A stretch of 64,000 bases of DNA from Bryoerythrophyllum caledonicum (Eukaryota; Streptophyta; Bryopsida; Pottiales; Pottiaceae), in NCBI GenBank assembly GCA_963971425.1, contig OZ020516.1:17720593-17784592 (forward strand). Direction: 5' to 3'. Below the pieces are notes generated by a model. It did no database searches. It was not told the origin of the DNA and saw nothing but the letters and a program-made list of their open reading frames with translations. Below are positions 36,310 through 47,761 of the stretch, one piece after another. The translations under genes were made by a program, and so were the position numbers. Each line of letters begins with the position of its first letter. Position 1 is the stretch's first letter.

Positions 36310-37190
36310 AGCTATAAATACTATTTACAAAAAACACTTCAAACTAAATGGATTCTAGTGCAACGAATAAAGAAGGTAACAAAAACTTTTATTTTTAGTT
36401 CTGACTGTAGGATCTCAATAAAGGCTTATTAAGTAATACATGTTCAAAATTTCATAAACTTTGACCGCACGGATTAAAAGATTATAGTGTTTGAAGTCAA
36501 GCAAATGGTTCATTTTCTTCCCTGCGTTTAGTGGATTAGCAGACTTTGACTTTAGTTGGTGTCAAAAAATTTCACTACAAAAGGTCTAAATCTATTACCA
36601 TCTTGTTAAGCATGATGATAGCTCCTTACACACCAATTTTTAGAGGTAGACCGGGTGTAGCATATTCAAAACAAGTGTGCAAGGAGTGGAGGCTCAAAAT
36701 TTGTTAATTCACACTTTATTTTTTTGAACTTAATATGTTTTCAATTGATTATCCGAATGGCTAATATGAAGGTTTACATTACATATTGATGTGAAAAAAA
36801 TAAAAAGTGAAAAATATGAAGATCTCTAGGTTTTATGTGGAAAAGAAGAATTTTTTGGGTACCTTGCCCGACAATGAGTGACAATGTGTGAAATTTTTTG
36901 ACTTGGGTTGGTATGCTATTTTTCACTAAAGCCAATAACTTTTTTTTTGACAACATGAAGGGAAATAATATTACTTGCGAATATTGAAAATCTCACTTTC
37001 AATAGAGTGTCCTATCAAAAGTTTTTGGAGGTGCCCGAGGTGCTTGCCCTCCCCATTTAAAATTCAAAACCCTATAACTTTTTCATCAAATGTCCAATTT
37101 AGGAAAAAATTGTTTTCCCACTAAGGTCTTGGTAATGTCTTTCTATAGTAAAAATTTCAAAGAAGAATGCTAGAAATTGACATGGTTATA
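36310..37190 (+). mobile_element. MITE-like stretch without clear ends
   Basis: Colinear with the large TTAA MITE subfamily (TGCACG-type GATTAAAAGATTATAG, ACACCAATTTTTAGAGGTAG, GGAGGTGCCCGAGGTGC) downstream of the transposase. Neither TTAA-CCCC tip is preserved. It may be an old nested copy. Confidence 0.5.
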
Positions 37191-37692
37191 GAATTTTAGA
37201 AATTGTATATAATTATAGAAATAATGACGGGGCTGTGAATTATATGACCTATGAAACATGGTCATAGAATTTTAGGAGTTACAAACACACATCTAGTTTT
37301 CCTCCTTATTGGCCACTTTCTTCATTTTTGTAAGTCATTATTCATTTGGTTCTAATGGTTCTAATTTGGAATCATTCCCATGTTTGATTTGAGAATGGAA
37401 GGCCAGCCCTAGCACCGGCTTTAGAATGTTTGTGATTATTCAACAGGAATATGTGATCCCAACGCAAGTTTCCATCATCCTCCAAAATTCCTGCGTATAA
37501 TTTCAAGTCTCACTTCATGCAACTCAAGCCTCCATTATTCTGGAGAATCATCAAATTCAAAGGTCCCATAGGGACTAATGGGGGACTTTACAAATCCCAT
37601 GGGGAGGATGCGAGAATATTTTTTACAAAAAATCATTTGAGGCGGATCCAGCTCAAGTATACAAATCCAATGGGGGTGCCCAATATAGTTAA

Positions 37693-38571
37693 CCCCTAAA
37701 GTCGAAAGCCCTCAAAACTGCCAAAAACCCTCAAAACTGCCAAAAACCCTCAAAACTGCCAAAACCCCTCAAAACTGCCCTCTTTCAATGCAAGGTGAAA
37801 ATTTTTAACTTTTGACAAATTTTCGAGTAAGTAACCGTAAGATCTAGTACCTAACTTGTACATGTACATGCATACCGAATCTTAGATTCAAATTCCTCAC
37901 CATTTGTGAGATCGTAATGTTCAAAGTTGAAAAAAAAGATTTTTTCCTTGTTGTAGAATGGAAAACTAATGTTTTGGGGGCCAAAAAAACCATTTTTGAA
38001 AGGAAATTTGACATGAGGCTCTTCAATTTCTTGTTCCTAAGTGAGTAAGGAATATGTCCATATAATTTTTACCCTCATAAGACCTATAAAATCTAAAGAA
38101 ATGCTTAATTTTTCACATGGAGGTATGCTGAAATACAAACACAAATGCCCATTTTCAACAATTAAAAAGGCATGTATAGAATTATTGGATTGAAAATCCA
38201 AACGGTGAGATCATGCTTTACTACCTCTTTTACATGTACAAAAAACAAAATTCGAAAAAAAGTAAAATCTCAATTTTTGGTGAAGTTTTGAAGTTACTGC
38301 GATCTAATTGATTTTGGGCAGATTTTGAGAATAAATGAGCATATACCGCAGTTTTGGGAAGATTTCAGCATGCCCTAACAGTGTTTTCAAACTTTGACCG
38401 TGAATATCTCCTAAAGTATGAGGAATTTTGAAGCATGAATGGTGTCATTTTAAAGGTATGGGAAAACTCTACAATCTTCCAAAAGTTGAACTTCATACGA
38501 TCTAAATTTAGTAACTGAGAGCCTGACCAGAGTCAGATCGACCACATTCTGGTCGATTTCGACTTTAGGGG
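37693..38571. mobile_element. TTAA-flanked piggyBac-type MITE, 879 bp
   Basis: TTAA at 37689-37692 and 38572-38575. Perfect inverted tips CCCCTAAAGTCGAAA. A short tandem run of CCCTCAAAACTGCCAAAA (37708-37780) follows the left tip. Nested in the 32544-39090 composite. Confidence 0.88.
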
Positions 38572-39094
38572 TTAACAAGAAATCATTGTCTTCGCAATCA
38601 AGGGTGTCAGAAATTTTTTATGTCATAAATTACTGTGCGAAGACGGGCCGCGACATGTAGGGCTTGCGTTGTTTTCAAGAGGGGGCTTGGGAAGGGGGGG
38701 ACTTCGGAGGGTGGGGACTTGGAAGGGGCGACTTGCAGGGAGGGGGGGCTCTTGGCGGCGGCGGGTTGGCAACGGCTCCCTGCCAGGCCAGCCCCTGCCC
38801 ACCCTTTTTCCAATTTTTTTTTCCAGTTCTCCCTTGCCCAAGTCAAACCTCCTCCTCCTCTCTTATTGGATTTGAGCCTTGCCCGGGCTGCCCCACGAGT
38901 AGGAATTCTAACTCAGGGCCTGATAACTTTTTTTTGGAAAGTCCATTTTGAAAAAAAATTATACGGAGACGAAGCTCTTTGAATTCTCTACATACATAAA
39001 AAATTTCAGAAAATTACAAGTCAAATTGAGACCGTAGGAACCTACCCAAACTCCAAAAAAACCCATTTTGGGACAATTGTCTTTTAGGGGTTAA

Positions 39095-40187
39095 CATGAT
39101 AATGCATTCAGACCTTCTGTAGTGCAAAAATTTGACACCAAGCAAAGTCGAGGTCTGGTATTTCACTCAAGGCAGGGAAGGAAATGAACTAGTTTCTCTA
39201 CTTCAAACACTGTAGTAAGTCCATTGAGGTATTATCCAATACCTTACTAAGATGAGTATCTAGAGATACTCTTATGTATCAAAACATCAATGTATAATCC
39301 AAACTCTTCCTAAAAACTTCTAGTGATTTATTTGAGATCCAATAAATTATGGTTCAAGGATCCTTTCCATGAGTAAAAAATACTCCCCGTTTGTGAAGCA
39401 AAGATCACAAAGCCTGTAACCGAGGCGAAGTCTTTACCTGTTTCTCAGAAGGACTGCTACTGTTTCCACCGACTTACAAATTTGATCTTAGAACGGATAA
39501 CTAACTCAAGTGCGAAAGTCATCCCATAAACCTTCCCCATCATGCTAGTTTTTGATCCAATGAACTTCTTACGAGCATGGTCAAGAAACTAACGAACTAC
39601 AATCAAGACTAAGATTTGGGATAAGGGGATGGTACCTTTGCAATGTCTGTCGTTCAGAGCAACAAAAATTACTTGTCACTGACAGAATATTGTACAAAGT
39701 GAACCCAACCAGCCTTGTGAAAGCGGAGTTGGTTCGGTGCCGTGAAGACTTCCGACCACAAGACAGTGAAAGCGATCCTTACTCTCAAGCACCTCCTTCG
39801 AACAAACTGTGCGTTCTGACCAGCTGCTGCGTTCGACCTCTTGAGACGACGTCTTCATCTGACATGTAACAAAGACCACACTCTCACAAATAGAGAGATT
39901 CGGCTCTTCGTATGAGCTGATGGATGCATTCGGTCCGGGTCCCTGGGACAATGTTTCGCTTTCGAGCAGTGTTGTACAGTCCAAGTCCCCCTCTACTGAT
40001 GTGTGCTGCTCCAATACTCTCTTCGTGGTATCTTACGAAACTTTTCGCTGTGACTGTGGTTGCCAAGTGGGAAATTAATCCGTATGGAAAACGCTCAAGG
40101 TATTTACAAACGAATGCCGTTAAGTGTGATTCTAAAACTCTGTTCCCCACCATTTTGCACTGCAGCCCTATCGAAGATGATGAAACG
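39095..40187. other. MITE remainder, then 3' flank of the ATL-type gene
   Basis: 39095-39240 completes the split MITE (see 32189-32539). The rest to 40187 has no recognisable coding domain; its right part may be 3' untranslated sequence of the minus-strand gene. Confidence 0.45.
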
Positions 40188-41478
40188 TCATCTTTCTGAG
40201 CTTTCAGCTGGTGCAAAACTTCGAGTGCTCCATCTTGTCGATTGAACCATCTGCGGTCCGAATCTCGAGGACGGTTGAGAATGTCCGGAAGAGGATTCAC
40301 ACGGGTTCAGAGCTTGCGCTCCACGTTGGTCGTTGAGGAGAAACTCCTCAACATTGATGACGTGAGCTTGATAATTCCCGTTGTGTTGAGTGCCCTCACT
40401 GTCGACGACGTAGCAGGGATGTAGTACCTGGAGGTCGGAGTTTGAACGGCGTATGGATACCAATGCGGCAGCTTTCTCGTGCGCAATCCCAACCCTAACC
40501 GCAGGTTTGAAGACTCCTGCCGAAGCGCTCCGAAGATAGGGATGTGCAATGCCTCGCTCCTTGTCTTCCACTGTCGAGATTTTCCCCACCGGCGCTCCAC
40601 CAGTTCGTTCTGTTGGCGAAATTCGATGGATCAAGATTAGTGTGACTTTTGAACTGCATCAAATGGAATTTAAGTAGAATCCGTAGAATAAATTTTCTAG
40701 CCCGATAATCTTTGAAACGCAATCCTCTGGCATGACTTAGAAGAGTTCTCCCATTCACTTTAATGCATTTCACGTAACAAGCGGAAAGCAGCCGAAGAAC
40801 TATTCAAGCAAACCTTTCAATATCAAAGGCGTGAATCAATATTCCGGTTAAGCACAACACTACTCCGGAGAAAGAATCCAACTCACCTTGAAGAGATTCC
40901 GAAATGGCGGCTCGTCGGCTTCTATCCTGCTCCGCGTCCCAGCCAATCATCACCTCGACGACGTCAACACGAATCTCAGCTTGTTCACCATCCTCTGCGT
41001 CACCTTCACGTCGTGCTTCGTCCACAGGAAGCAGACATGCGCGACAAAGCGGGCATGTGGTGTGCGACAGGAACCAGGCGTCGATACAATCCGAGTGGAA
41101 CACATGCGAGCACTGAGGTAGCAACCGCAGGTTGTCGTTCGCGTCGAATGTAGCCAAGCACACAGGGCATTCAAAGTACTTGTCGCCCGCAGAAAAATCC
41201 TTGTACTGAACACGAGGCAGGGTAGCTAAAACCCCAGGATCAAGTCCGCACCCCGATTTCGACCCCGGGCGCTGCACGACTTCCTCCTCTGGGTCCGCCT
41301 CCGCCGGCTGAATGCACTTATTGAGGCAGCCGACGGCCAATCCTACCAAGAAGACGCAGAGGATCATCGCCGTCACGACGGTCGCCAGCGCAGGGTTAAA
41401 CTGCACCAACCGCACCGGCTCAATATAGTCCGGACTCACCGTTATGTTCACCATAACAGGCGCAGCCTCTGGCGCCAT
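40188..41478 (-). CDS. ATL-type RING-H2 E3 ubiquitin ligase
   Basis: Two exons on the minus strand: 41478-40887 and 40609-40188, with a 277-bp GT-AG intron (donor GTGAGT). The product has 337 residues. The start chosen is the first ATG; the frame stays open upstream to 41559 but only from GTG, after an in-frame TGA. One membrane segment lies at about residues 30-51 (ATVVTAMILCVFLVGLAVGC). The ATL hallmark GLD follows (about 78-80), then a canonical RING-H2, C-x2-C-x15-C-x-H-x2-H-x2-C-x10-C-x2-C (about 104-145). ATL proteins are plant-specific membrane ubiquitin ligases, often in stress and defence signalling. Exon 2 has no recognised domain, and a splice-donor-like GTACTA after SNSDLQ could create another C-terminus. 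Exon 1 is confident; the 3' part less so. Confidence 0.82.
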
Positions 41479-41529
41479 CACCACCGTCCTCCCCGCCTCC
41501 GCCACCACGCTCAAGCCGCTCAAAGCCAC

Positions 41530-42262
41530 AAGACTCCTCTTCCTTGTGCCGCTCAACACTACTGGCGCTCATCCTGATCGCCTGCGCTCTCACGCATCAA
41601 TCCAAGCTCGTCAATCTTAAACAGTCGCCAATAAAGAACCAGAACAACAATGTCAAAATCTGCCAACGACATCGCCAAAATCAAATTCATCAAACGCATC
41701 AAGACTCCTCTCAACTACCTCACAAACCTCCGCAAAATCCTTCTCTACCAACAAGACTCCTCCTTCTCCCGCTCACACTACCGGCGTTCATCCTAATCGC
41801 ATGTGCTCTCATGCATCAATCCAAGCTACTCAATCAAAATCGTCGTGTGTGCACGACCAGAACTAAACCGCACTCTCCCGACCATCACCATCGCGAAACT
41901 CATCAAAACTCTTCACAACTTCCTAACGAATCTCAACAAAATCGTCACCAATTTAACTCCTACTTCTCTAGATCACTCCTCATCGCTCCCGCCACACGCC
42001 TCCTCTCCCGCTCACTGAATCTGATAGCCAGCGCTCTCAGGCACCAATCCAAGCTCCTCAATCAACCTACCTAATCGCACACAGTCGCTAATTCTTAAGC
42101 GCCATCGCCATCGCCTCATCCAAGACTCTTCACAATTTCCTCGCGAAAATCCGCACCTAGTTCACTCCAGAACTCGCCTCGATCATCGCCGCCACGCACA
42201 ACCTCGAAAATCCTCCCCCCGCTCACACCACCGGCGCTCATCCCACTCACTCCAAGCTGCAA
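41530..42262. repeat. ~220-bp tandem repeats over the ATL gene 5' flank
   Basis: At least three diverged units with anchor TCCAAGCT at 41601, 41820, 42048 and 42251 (spacing 219, 228, 203). The preceding GGCG(C/T)TCATCC and CGCTCTCA segments are also repeated. The first unit starts about 50 bp upstream of the ATG at 41478, so it covers the probable leader and promoter. Confidence 0.8.
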
Positions 42263-42804
42263 TTAAGTTACTACATCAAAACTCTTGACAAACTCCTAAG
42301 TGCACACACTCATCCTAAATGGTCCTCTTAATGGAGATATCGCCACGGTCAACCGAGTATCAACCCGGTATCAGACTGGTATCAGGCTGGTATCATCAGA
42401 GTACTGCACAGAGAACCGGATGCGGGTACCTTCGCTGGAACTCGCTTATGCTGCGGATGGGCATGGCTTCGCCTTGGTATCAAGCGAATAGCACCCGAGT
42501 GTACGGCGGGTATCATGCTAATATCACCATAGTACTGCATGGATGTCAACCGAGAAATGGGGGAGTAGATGCATGCATGGAATTAAGATATTCTGCCAGC
42601 GTGGGCCGGTGGATATGGTGATGTGGCTTATCTGGATCGTAGATCCCACGTGGACCGTATATCTGGGTTGTGGGTCCCGCCTTGCCTCCACGTTTGCCAT
42701 GTGGAAAATGTATGATTTTTTAAAAATATCATCTCCATCCAACTTCTATATCAAGAATTAGAGTTTCCCTCAAAGCAATAGGATCTTTCACGCCGAGTCT
42801 TATG
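42263..42804. other. Spacer with short GGTATCA repeats
   Basis: GGTATCA-type motifs recur about every 11 bp at 42357-42395, and again near 42477 and 42510. No coding region recognised. Confidence 0.5.
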
Positions 42805-42808
42805 TTAA

Positions 42809-43404
42809 CCGCTAAGAGCCCAAGGCATTTTCCCTCAATAAACACTTCAAAACTGCCACTATCAACAAGTGGCAAGAAAATCTAACTTTGAAGTACAATA
42901 TTGGATTTTTAACCTTAAGATCTTTAATAAGAGTTCTATTTGAACTTAACATGCTATTTTGGCTACAATCCACCGCACGGATATGAAGATTATCGCAATT
43001 GAAGTCATGCAAAAATAGTGAAAAATATGAAGATCTCTAAGGTTTTTTTGTAGAAAAGGAGAAGTTTTTTTTGGTACTATACCCGACAATCTAGTGTTTG
43101 ATTTGGATTAACATGTTTTTTTACGATAAAGACAAAAAAAAATTGACATCTTCAAAGAAGGTAATATTCTCTATATGTATGAAAAATCTCAATGTCAATA
43201 GAAACTTCTAGTAAGAATTTCGGAGCTGCCCGGAGTCTCCAAATTGACTTTGAAGGCTAATAGCTTTCATACTATGCATCCAAAAAAAGATTTTACCAAG
43301 GACAATTTAATATGAACTTTTCAAAAAGATTTTTTTTTTTTGAATTTTAGGTATTTGCCCGAAATGGAAAACGTCCCCTGAAGGATTAAATGGGCTCTTA
43401 GGGG
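42809..43404. mobile_element. TTAA-flanked piggyBac-type MITE, 596 bp
   Basis: TTAA at 42805-42808 and 43405-43408. Tips CCGCTAAGAGCCCA and (inverted) CCCCTAAGAGCCCA. Confidence 0.87.
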
Positions 43405-43674
43405 TTAATAATTGGAACCACATGCACATGGTGACTTGGCTTGGGAAAGGTGTGGAAGAACCACTACAATAGTCAACTTTGTTGGAACTAGGAGAACTAC
43501 GGGGGAGCTTTAGCTTGCATAGGGTAGGGCCCAAGAGCATTGATTGCCATGCATCTCATTGGTGCAGAAAAAAAAGTATGAGATTTTTGGAAGTCTATTC
43601 TCATGTATACGAAGATTTTGTCTTCTTTGGCACCATATTTCCTTTGCAAAGTACTTTCAAGAAAACTTTATTAA

Positions 43675-44603
43675 CCCCAAAATGAAAAAAAGTCCAGAAG
43701 TGGGCTTTTGCAAATCTCATAAACGTTCCCAACTTTCCATGGTTGCAATTTCTATTTTCAAGTCTTGAAATTTTGTATAGAGAGGTATGTGGAAGTATAA
43801 TTTTGATTCTCATCAACCTAATAGAAAAAAAGTTATGCCATCTTCAAGAGAAAATTGTCGAGCGCAGGCACGCCAGGCAACTCCAAACACGTTTCCTAGG
43901 ACACTATAGTTAATTTGAGATTTTCAATACTAGCAAGTAATATTATTTCCTTTCATATTGTCAAAAAAATATTTCTTGCCTTTAGTGTAAAAGTGCATTT
44001 TATCCCAAGTCAAAGATTTTGCACACATTGCCACACATTGTTGGACAAGGAACTAAAAAAATTATTCTTTTCTACAAATTTTTTTGAGATCTGTATATTT
44101 TTCGCTTTTTATTTTTTCAATTACAAGATGTGGTGTAAACCTCCTTATTGACTTCTTGGATGATCATTCTCAAACATGTTTTGTTTCCAAACAATTAAAA
44201 CACTTCTTGAACCTCCACACCTTGCACAATTTTTTTGAATATGCAACAGTCCTTTTCTTCCCCTGTAAATTGGTGTACAGGAGTCAATACCATGATCAAC
44301 ATGATGACATGAAATTTAGACCTTCTGTGGTGCAAAAATTTGACACCAAGTGAAGTCAAAGTCTGTTGATCCACTCAATGCAAGGATGAAAATGAACCAT
44401 ATTTCCTACTTCAAACACTATAATCTTTCAATCCCTTCGGTCAAAGTTGATGAAATTTTGTATGTGTGTTATTAATGAAGCGTTCAATGAGATCTTACGA
44501 TGAAAATTAGAAATACAATTTTTTGTTTCCTTCCATAGTCATTGCACTAGAATAAACAATTTTGAAGTGTTTTTGGTGTGAAATTGTTTAGAAAATTTGG
44601 GGG
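43675..44603 (-). mobile_element. piggyBac-type MITE, large subfamily, reverse orientation
   Basis: TTAA at 43671-43674 with tip CCCCAAAATG. The other end reads (inverted) CCCCCAAATTTTC next to a decayed TTGA at 44604-44607. The body is the reverse complement of 45239-46161-type elements (ACCAAGTGAAGTCAAAGTC, GAAGTGTTTTTGGTGTGAAA). Confidence 0.75.
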
Positions 44604-44914
44604 TTGAAACACACGGATTTCATATGGAACTTTTATGATATGAAATTGAGGGGTATGGAGACAACATTTTTTTATAAATACTTTGTACACAATGTAGATA
44701 ATCATTAAATGCAAGTTGAATATAATTCAATTATATAAAGAATATTTAAAAAATAATTTAAATGGGCCTCTTGGACTTTCCTGTTGTTTTCCGAGGTGCA
44801 CACATCTATAAACCGTACACTTGAAGGAGGTTTTTCCAATGTTAGAAAGAGTTTGTAAGCGCAATCATTTGGAAGTTGGTGAATGGAAACACAATTTGGG
44901 ACCATGGAACATTT

Positions 44915-45205
44915 GAGATGATGGACGGAGATGGATGGGGGTCATCCCTTCCCTATTCCCTTCCCTGTTCCCATAGCCCCATTCAAATCCTAAACCTTAA
45001 AGTTCATCCATTAACCCTCAATTCTAATCTTAAATCCAAAACCTTTAACCTTAAATTTTGATTCAGGAATTATAAATCCTAAAACCTAGTGTATGAGGGA
45101 ATGGGGAAGGGATTGACTCCCCATCCATCTTCGTCTATTCCCTTGGGAGGGAATGGGGAAGGGATTGACTCCCCATCCATCTTCGTCTATTCCCTTGGGA
45201 GGCAA
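44915..45205. mobile_element. Foldback element with duplicated right arm
   Basis: The left arm (about 44917-44962, GATGGACGGAGATGGATGGG...) is the inverse of the right arm. The right arm is present twice as 52-bp units at 45097 and 45149. The AT-rich centre has TTAAACC-like repeats. No target duplication identified. Confidence 0.65.
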
Positions 45206-45238
45206 TGAGGAAAAGTGGCCAAAATTTGGTTGAACAAA

Positions 45239-46161
45239 CCCCTAAAGGACCGTGACAATTTCACACCAAAAACACTTCAAAATTGTTGATTCTAGTGCAA
45301 TGAGTAAAGAAGGAAATAAAATCTTATGTTCATCCTTGTGACCGTAGGATCTCCATTGAGACTTAATAAGGAACATACTCACAAAATTTCATACACTTTC
45401 AGTGCACAGATTGAAAGATTATAGTGTTTGAAGTCAAGAAAATGGTTCATTATCTTTCCTACATTGAGTGGATCAGCACACTTTGACTTCACTTGGTATT
45501 ATTTTTTGCACTACAGAAGGTCTAAATCTTTTTCCGTTGTATTTAGCATGATGTTAGTTCCCTATACACCAATTTTTAGAGGTAGAAAAGGGCTGTAGCA
45601 TATTCAAAACAAGTGGAGGTTCAAAAATAGTCAATGCATAATTTATTTCTTTGAGAAATTAATATGTTTTAGAATGATAATCTAAATGGTCAATAAAAAG
45701 GTTTACATCACATATTGCTCTTGAAAAAATAAAAAGTGAAAAATATGAAGATCTCTAGGTTTTATGTAGAAAATATGAAGTTTTTTTCCCCGCTTGCTAA
45801 AAATGTGTATAAATGTTTGACTTGAGTTTAAACATTTTTTTGCACTAATGACAAGAATTATTTTTTGACATCTACAAATTATTTTTTGAGTTTAAACATT
45901 TTTCTCAAAAAAAATTATGGAAAGTCTCAATGTCAATTGAGACTTCTAGCAAAACTTTGGAGCTGCCCGGAGTCCCCATTTCTAACTTTGAGTGGTACTA
46001 ACTTTCAAACCATGAATCCAAAAAACAATAAAAAGTTCTCCATGGAGATCTTTCAAGGACAATCTAGTATTGAAGTCTCCCAAAAAAGGATTTAAAAAAA
46101 TAATTATGAACCTGCCAAAAATCAAAATCGTCCCTCAAAGGGACATTTGGTCCTTTAGAGG
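45239..46161 (+). mobile_element. piggyBac-type MITE, large subfamily, 923 bp
   Basis: Left tip CCCCTAAAGGACCG (target decayed to CAAA). Right tip (inverted) CCTCTAAAGGACC beside TTAA 46162-46165. Confidence 0.82.
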
Positions 46162-46433
46162 TTAAGACCCTTGACATACGGTAACATTCAAAAACCACTA
46201 CTACGGTAGGCTCTTAAGTTTTTAGAATGGCTATTGAGTATTGGTAGTGATTACTGCATTTATAGATGAACTACCATAAGTGAATGATTCACTAATTGGG
46301 GAAAAGGCCGTTTAGTCTTTAGAAATAATAATGAAATAAACATCTGGCAGATAATCACATATAATTATATTTAGCATTTGTATGACCACAAGATTTGACC
46401 CCAAGACCTTAGGGCTTCAACTTGGATCCCTCA

Positions 46434-46690
46434 TAAGAAGAAGAAGAACTCCGGTCTTCAACGAAGACCGGCGTGAATGTAGTGTTTGTTCATTCTCTTC
46501 ACTATGGCCACGGGACATAAGCTAGTGTATTAGAACTATTTCCTTCTTTCAAGGATAAACACTTTTCTACACTAAGTGCCTTAAAGACAACCAACATGTC
46601 ATCCCCCTAAGGTCTTTCTGGGTACCCATACAACAAGGTCTTAAGACCCTCCACCATACTTAGGTGGAATATGGTGATCCCTCATACATA
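46434..46690 (-). mobile_element. SINE fragment, reverse orientation
   Basis: Starts with the AGAAGAAGAAG tail complement, then CGGCGTGAATG. It runs to the CACCATACTT region and lacks the tRNA-like head. Confidence 0.72.
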
Positions 46691-46963
46691 TACTACCAAA
46701 GGCCAAGGCTTTCCTAAGCCCCAATCCCCTTTGATGTCTTTTAATGTAGCATTTTTTGTTTATTGATATTTGTTAACATTTTGGCAGTTTTACTTTCAAC
46801 TAATGTATATGTCTTTTTAAATCAATTAAAACTAAGCATGACTCTAACCTACCATAGGTGCATTTTTTAAAAGATAGACATCTAGCTCCTCCATTTCATG
46901 TCCACTTGCTTCATTTTCATCAATTTTTTTAAATTTGCTTCTAATGGTTCTAATAAAATATAA

Positions 46964-47757
46964 CCCCTAAAGACCGCAACATTTTGGCACCCAAACTCAC
47001 TTAAAATTGCCAGTTTCACTTGCATCCAACACAAATGCAAACAAACACAATTTTTACACATATAGCCATATAATCTTGTATTACAATTGTACAATTGTGG
47101 TAAAATTTTTGAAGCTAATTGAAAGTTATCAGCCTTTGAACTAAGACATAAACTCTTCTTGAGGTCATACTAAACACCTTCAACAAAATTCGACCACCTT
47201 CTATGGCAACTTTGCACTATGGTCTATAATTTTCTTATTTTAACTTTTAAAAGATCATGTTAGGCACATGTGCACAAAATTTTAGAAGTAGAAGAGGGAT
47301 AGAATATGTCCTTAAAAATCATTCAATGCAACTATGTGGTGAGAATTAAAACTAAACTTCAAGTATTGCATATATTATAACCTTCTCATATGTTTGAAAT
47401 TCAAAAATCCGTATTGTACATGCAAATATTTTCATTCCCTTTCCAAGAGGATTATTTCTTCTTTTGAAATGGACAAAAAATCGAAATTCTATTGAATTTA
47501 GAATTAATTAAAGTTTTGCTATGTTATTTATTGTATGTCACACTAAACCGTTGCACTATTTGTATATGTTATTAAAAAATGTTTGTAACTTTTCAACTGT
47601 ATGCCGGATTGATTTCTACAAAAAATTATGTCTACATGAAGCTAATAAAAATTTGCCCATTCAATTAAAAAAATTCAGAAAAATCATGCCTAAATTTGAA
47701 ATCGTGGGACCATACCCAAACTCAAAATGTCTCGTGGGGACATTGGTCCTTTAGGAG
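46964..47757. mobile_element. piggyBac-type MITE, 794 bp
   Basis: Left tip CCCCTAAAGACCG after ATAA (46960-46963). Right tip (inverted) CTCCTAAAGGACC beside TTAA 47758-47761. Same subfamily as 10074-11266. Confidence 0.8.
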
Positions 47758-47761
47758 TTAA

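Larger units (their letters stand above)
32544..39090. mobile_element. TTAA-flanked composite containing a piggyBac transposase
   Basis: Left tip CCCCTAAAGTTCC after TTAA 32540-32543. Right tip GTCTTTTAGGGG before TTAA 39091-39094. The two flanks join into one continuous older MITE, so the whole 6.5 kb behaves as an insertion at one TTAA. Inside are MITE-like ends (to about 32880 and from about 38930), an assembly gap, GC-rich segments at 33094-33160 and 38640-38900, the transposase gene, a further MITE-like stretch (36310-37190) and a complete nested MITE (37693-38571). The true outer limits of the transposase-carrying element may be narrower than the composite and are hidden by the gap. Confidence 0.65.

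Noticed and set aside
41479..41559. N-terminal extension of the ATL protein to 41559
   Set aside because: Position 41559 is GTG, with an in-frame TGA upstream; the first ATG is at 41478.
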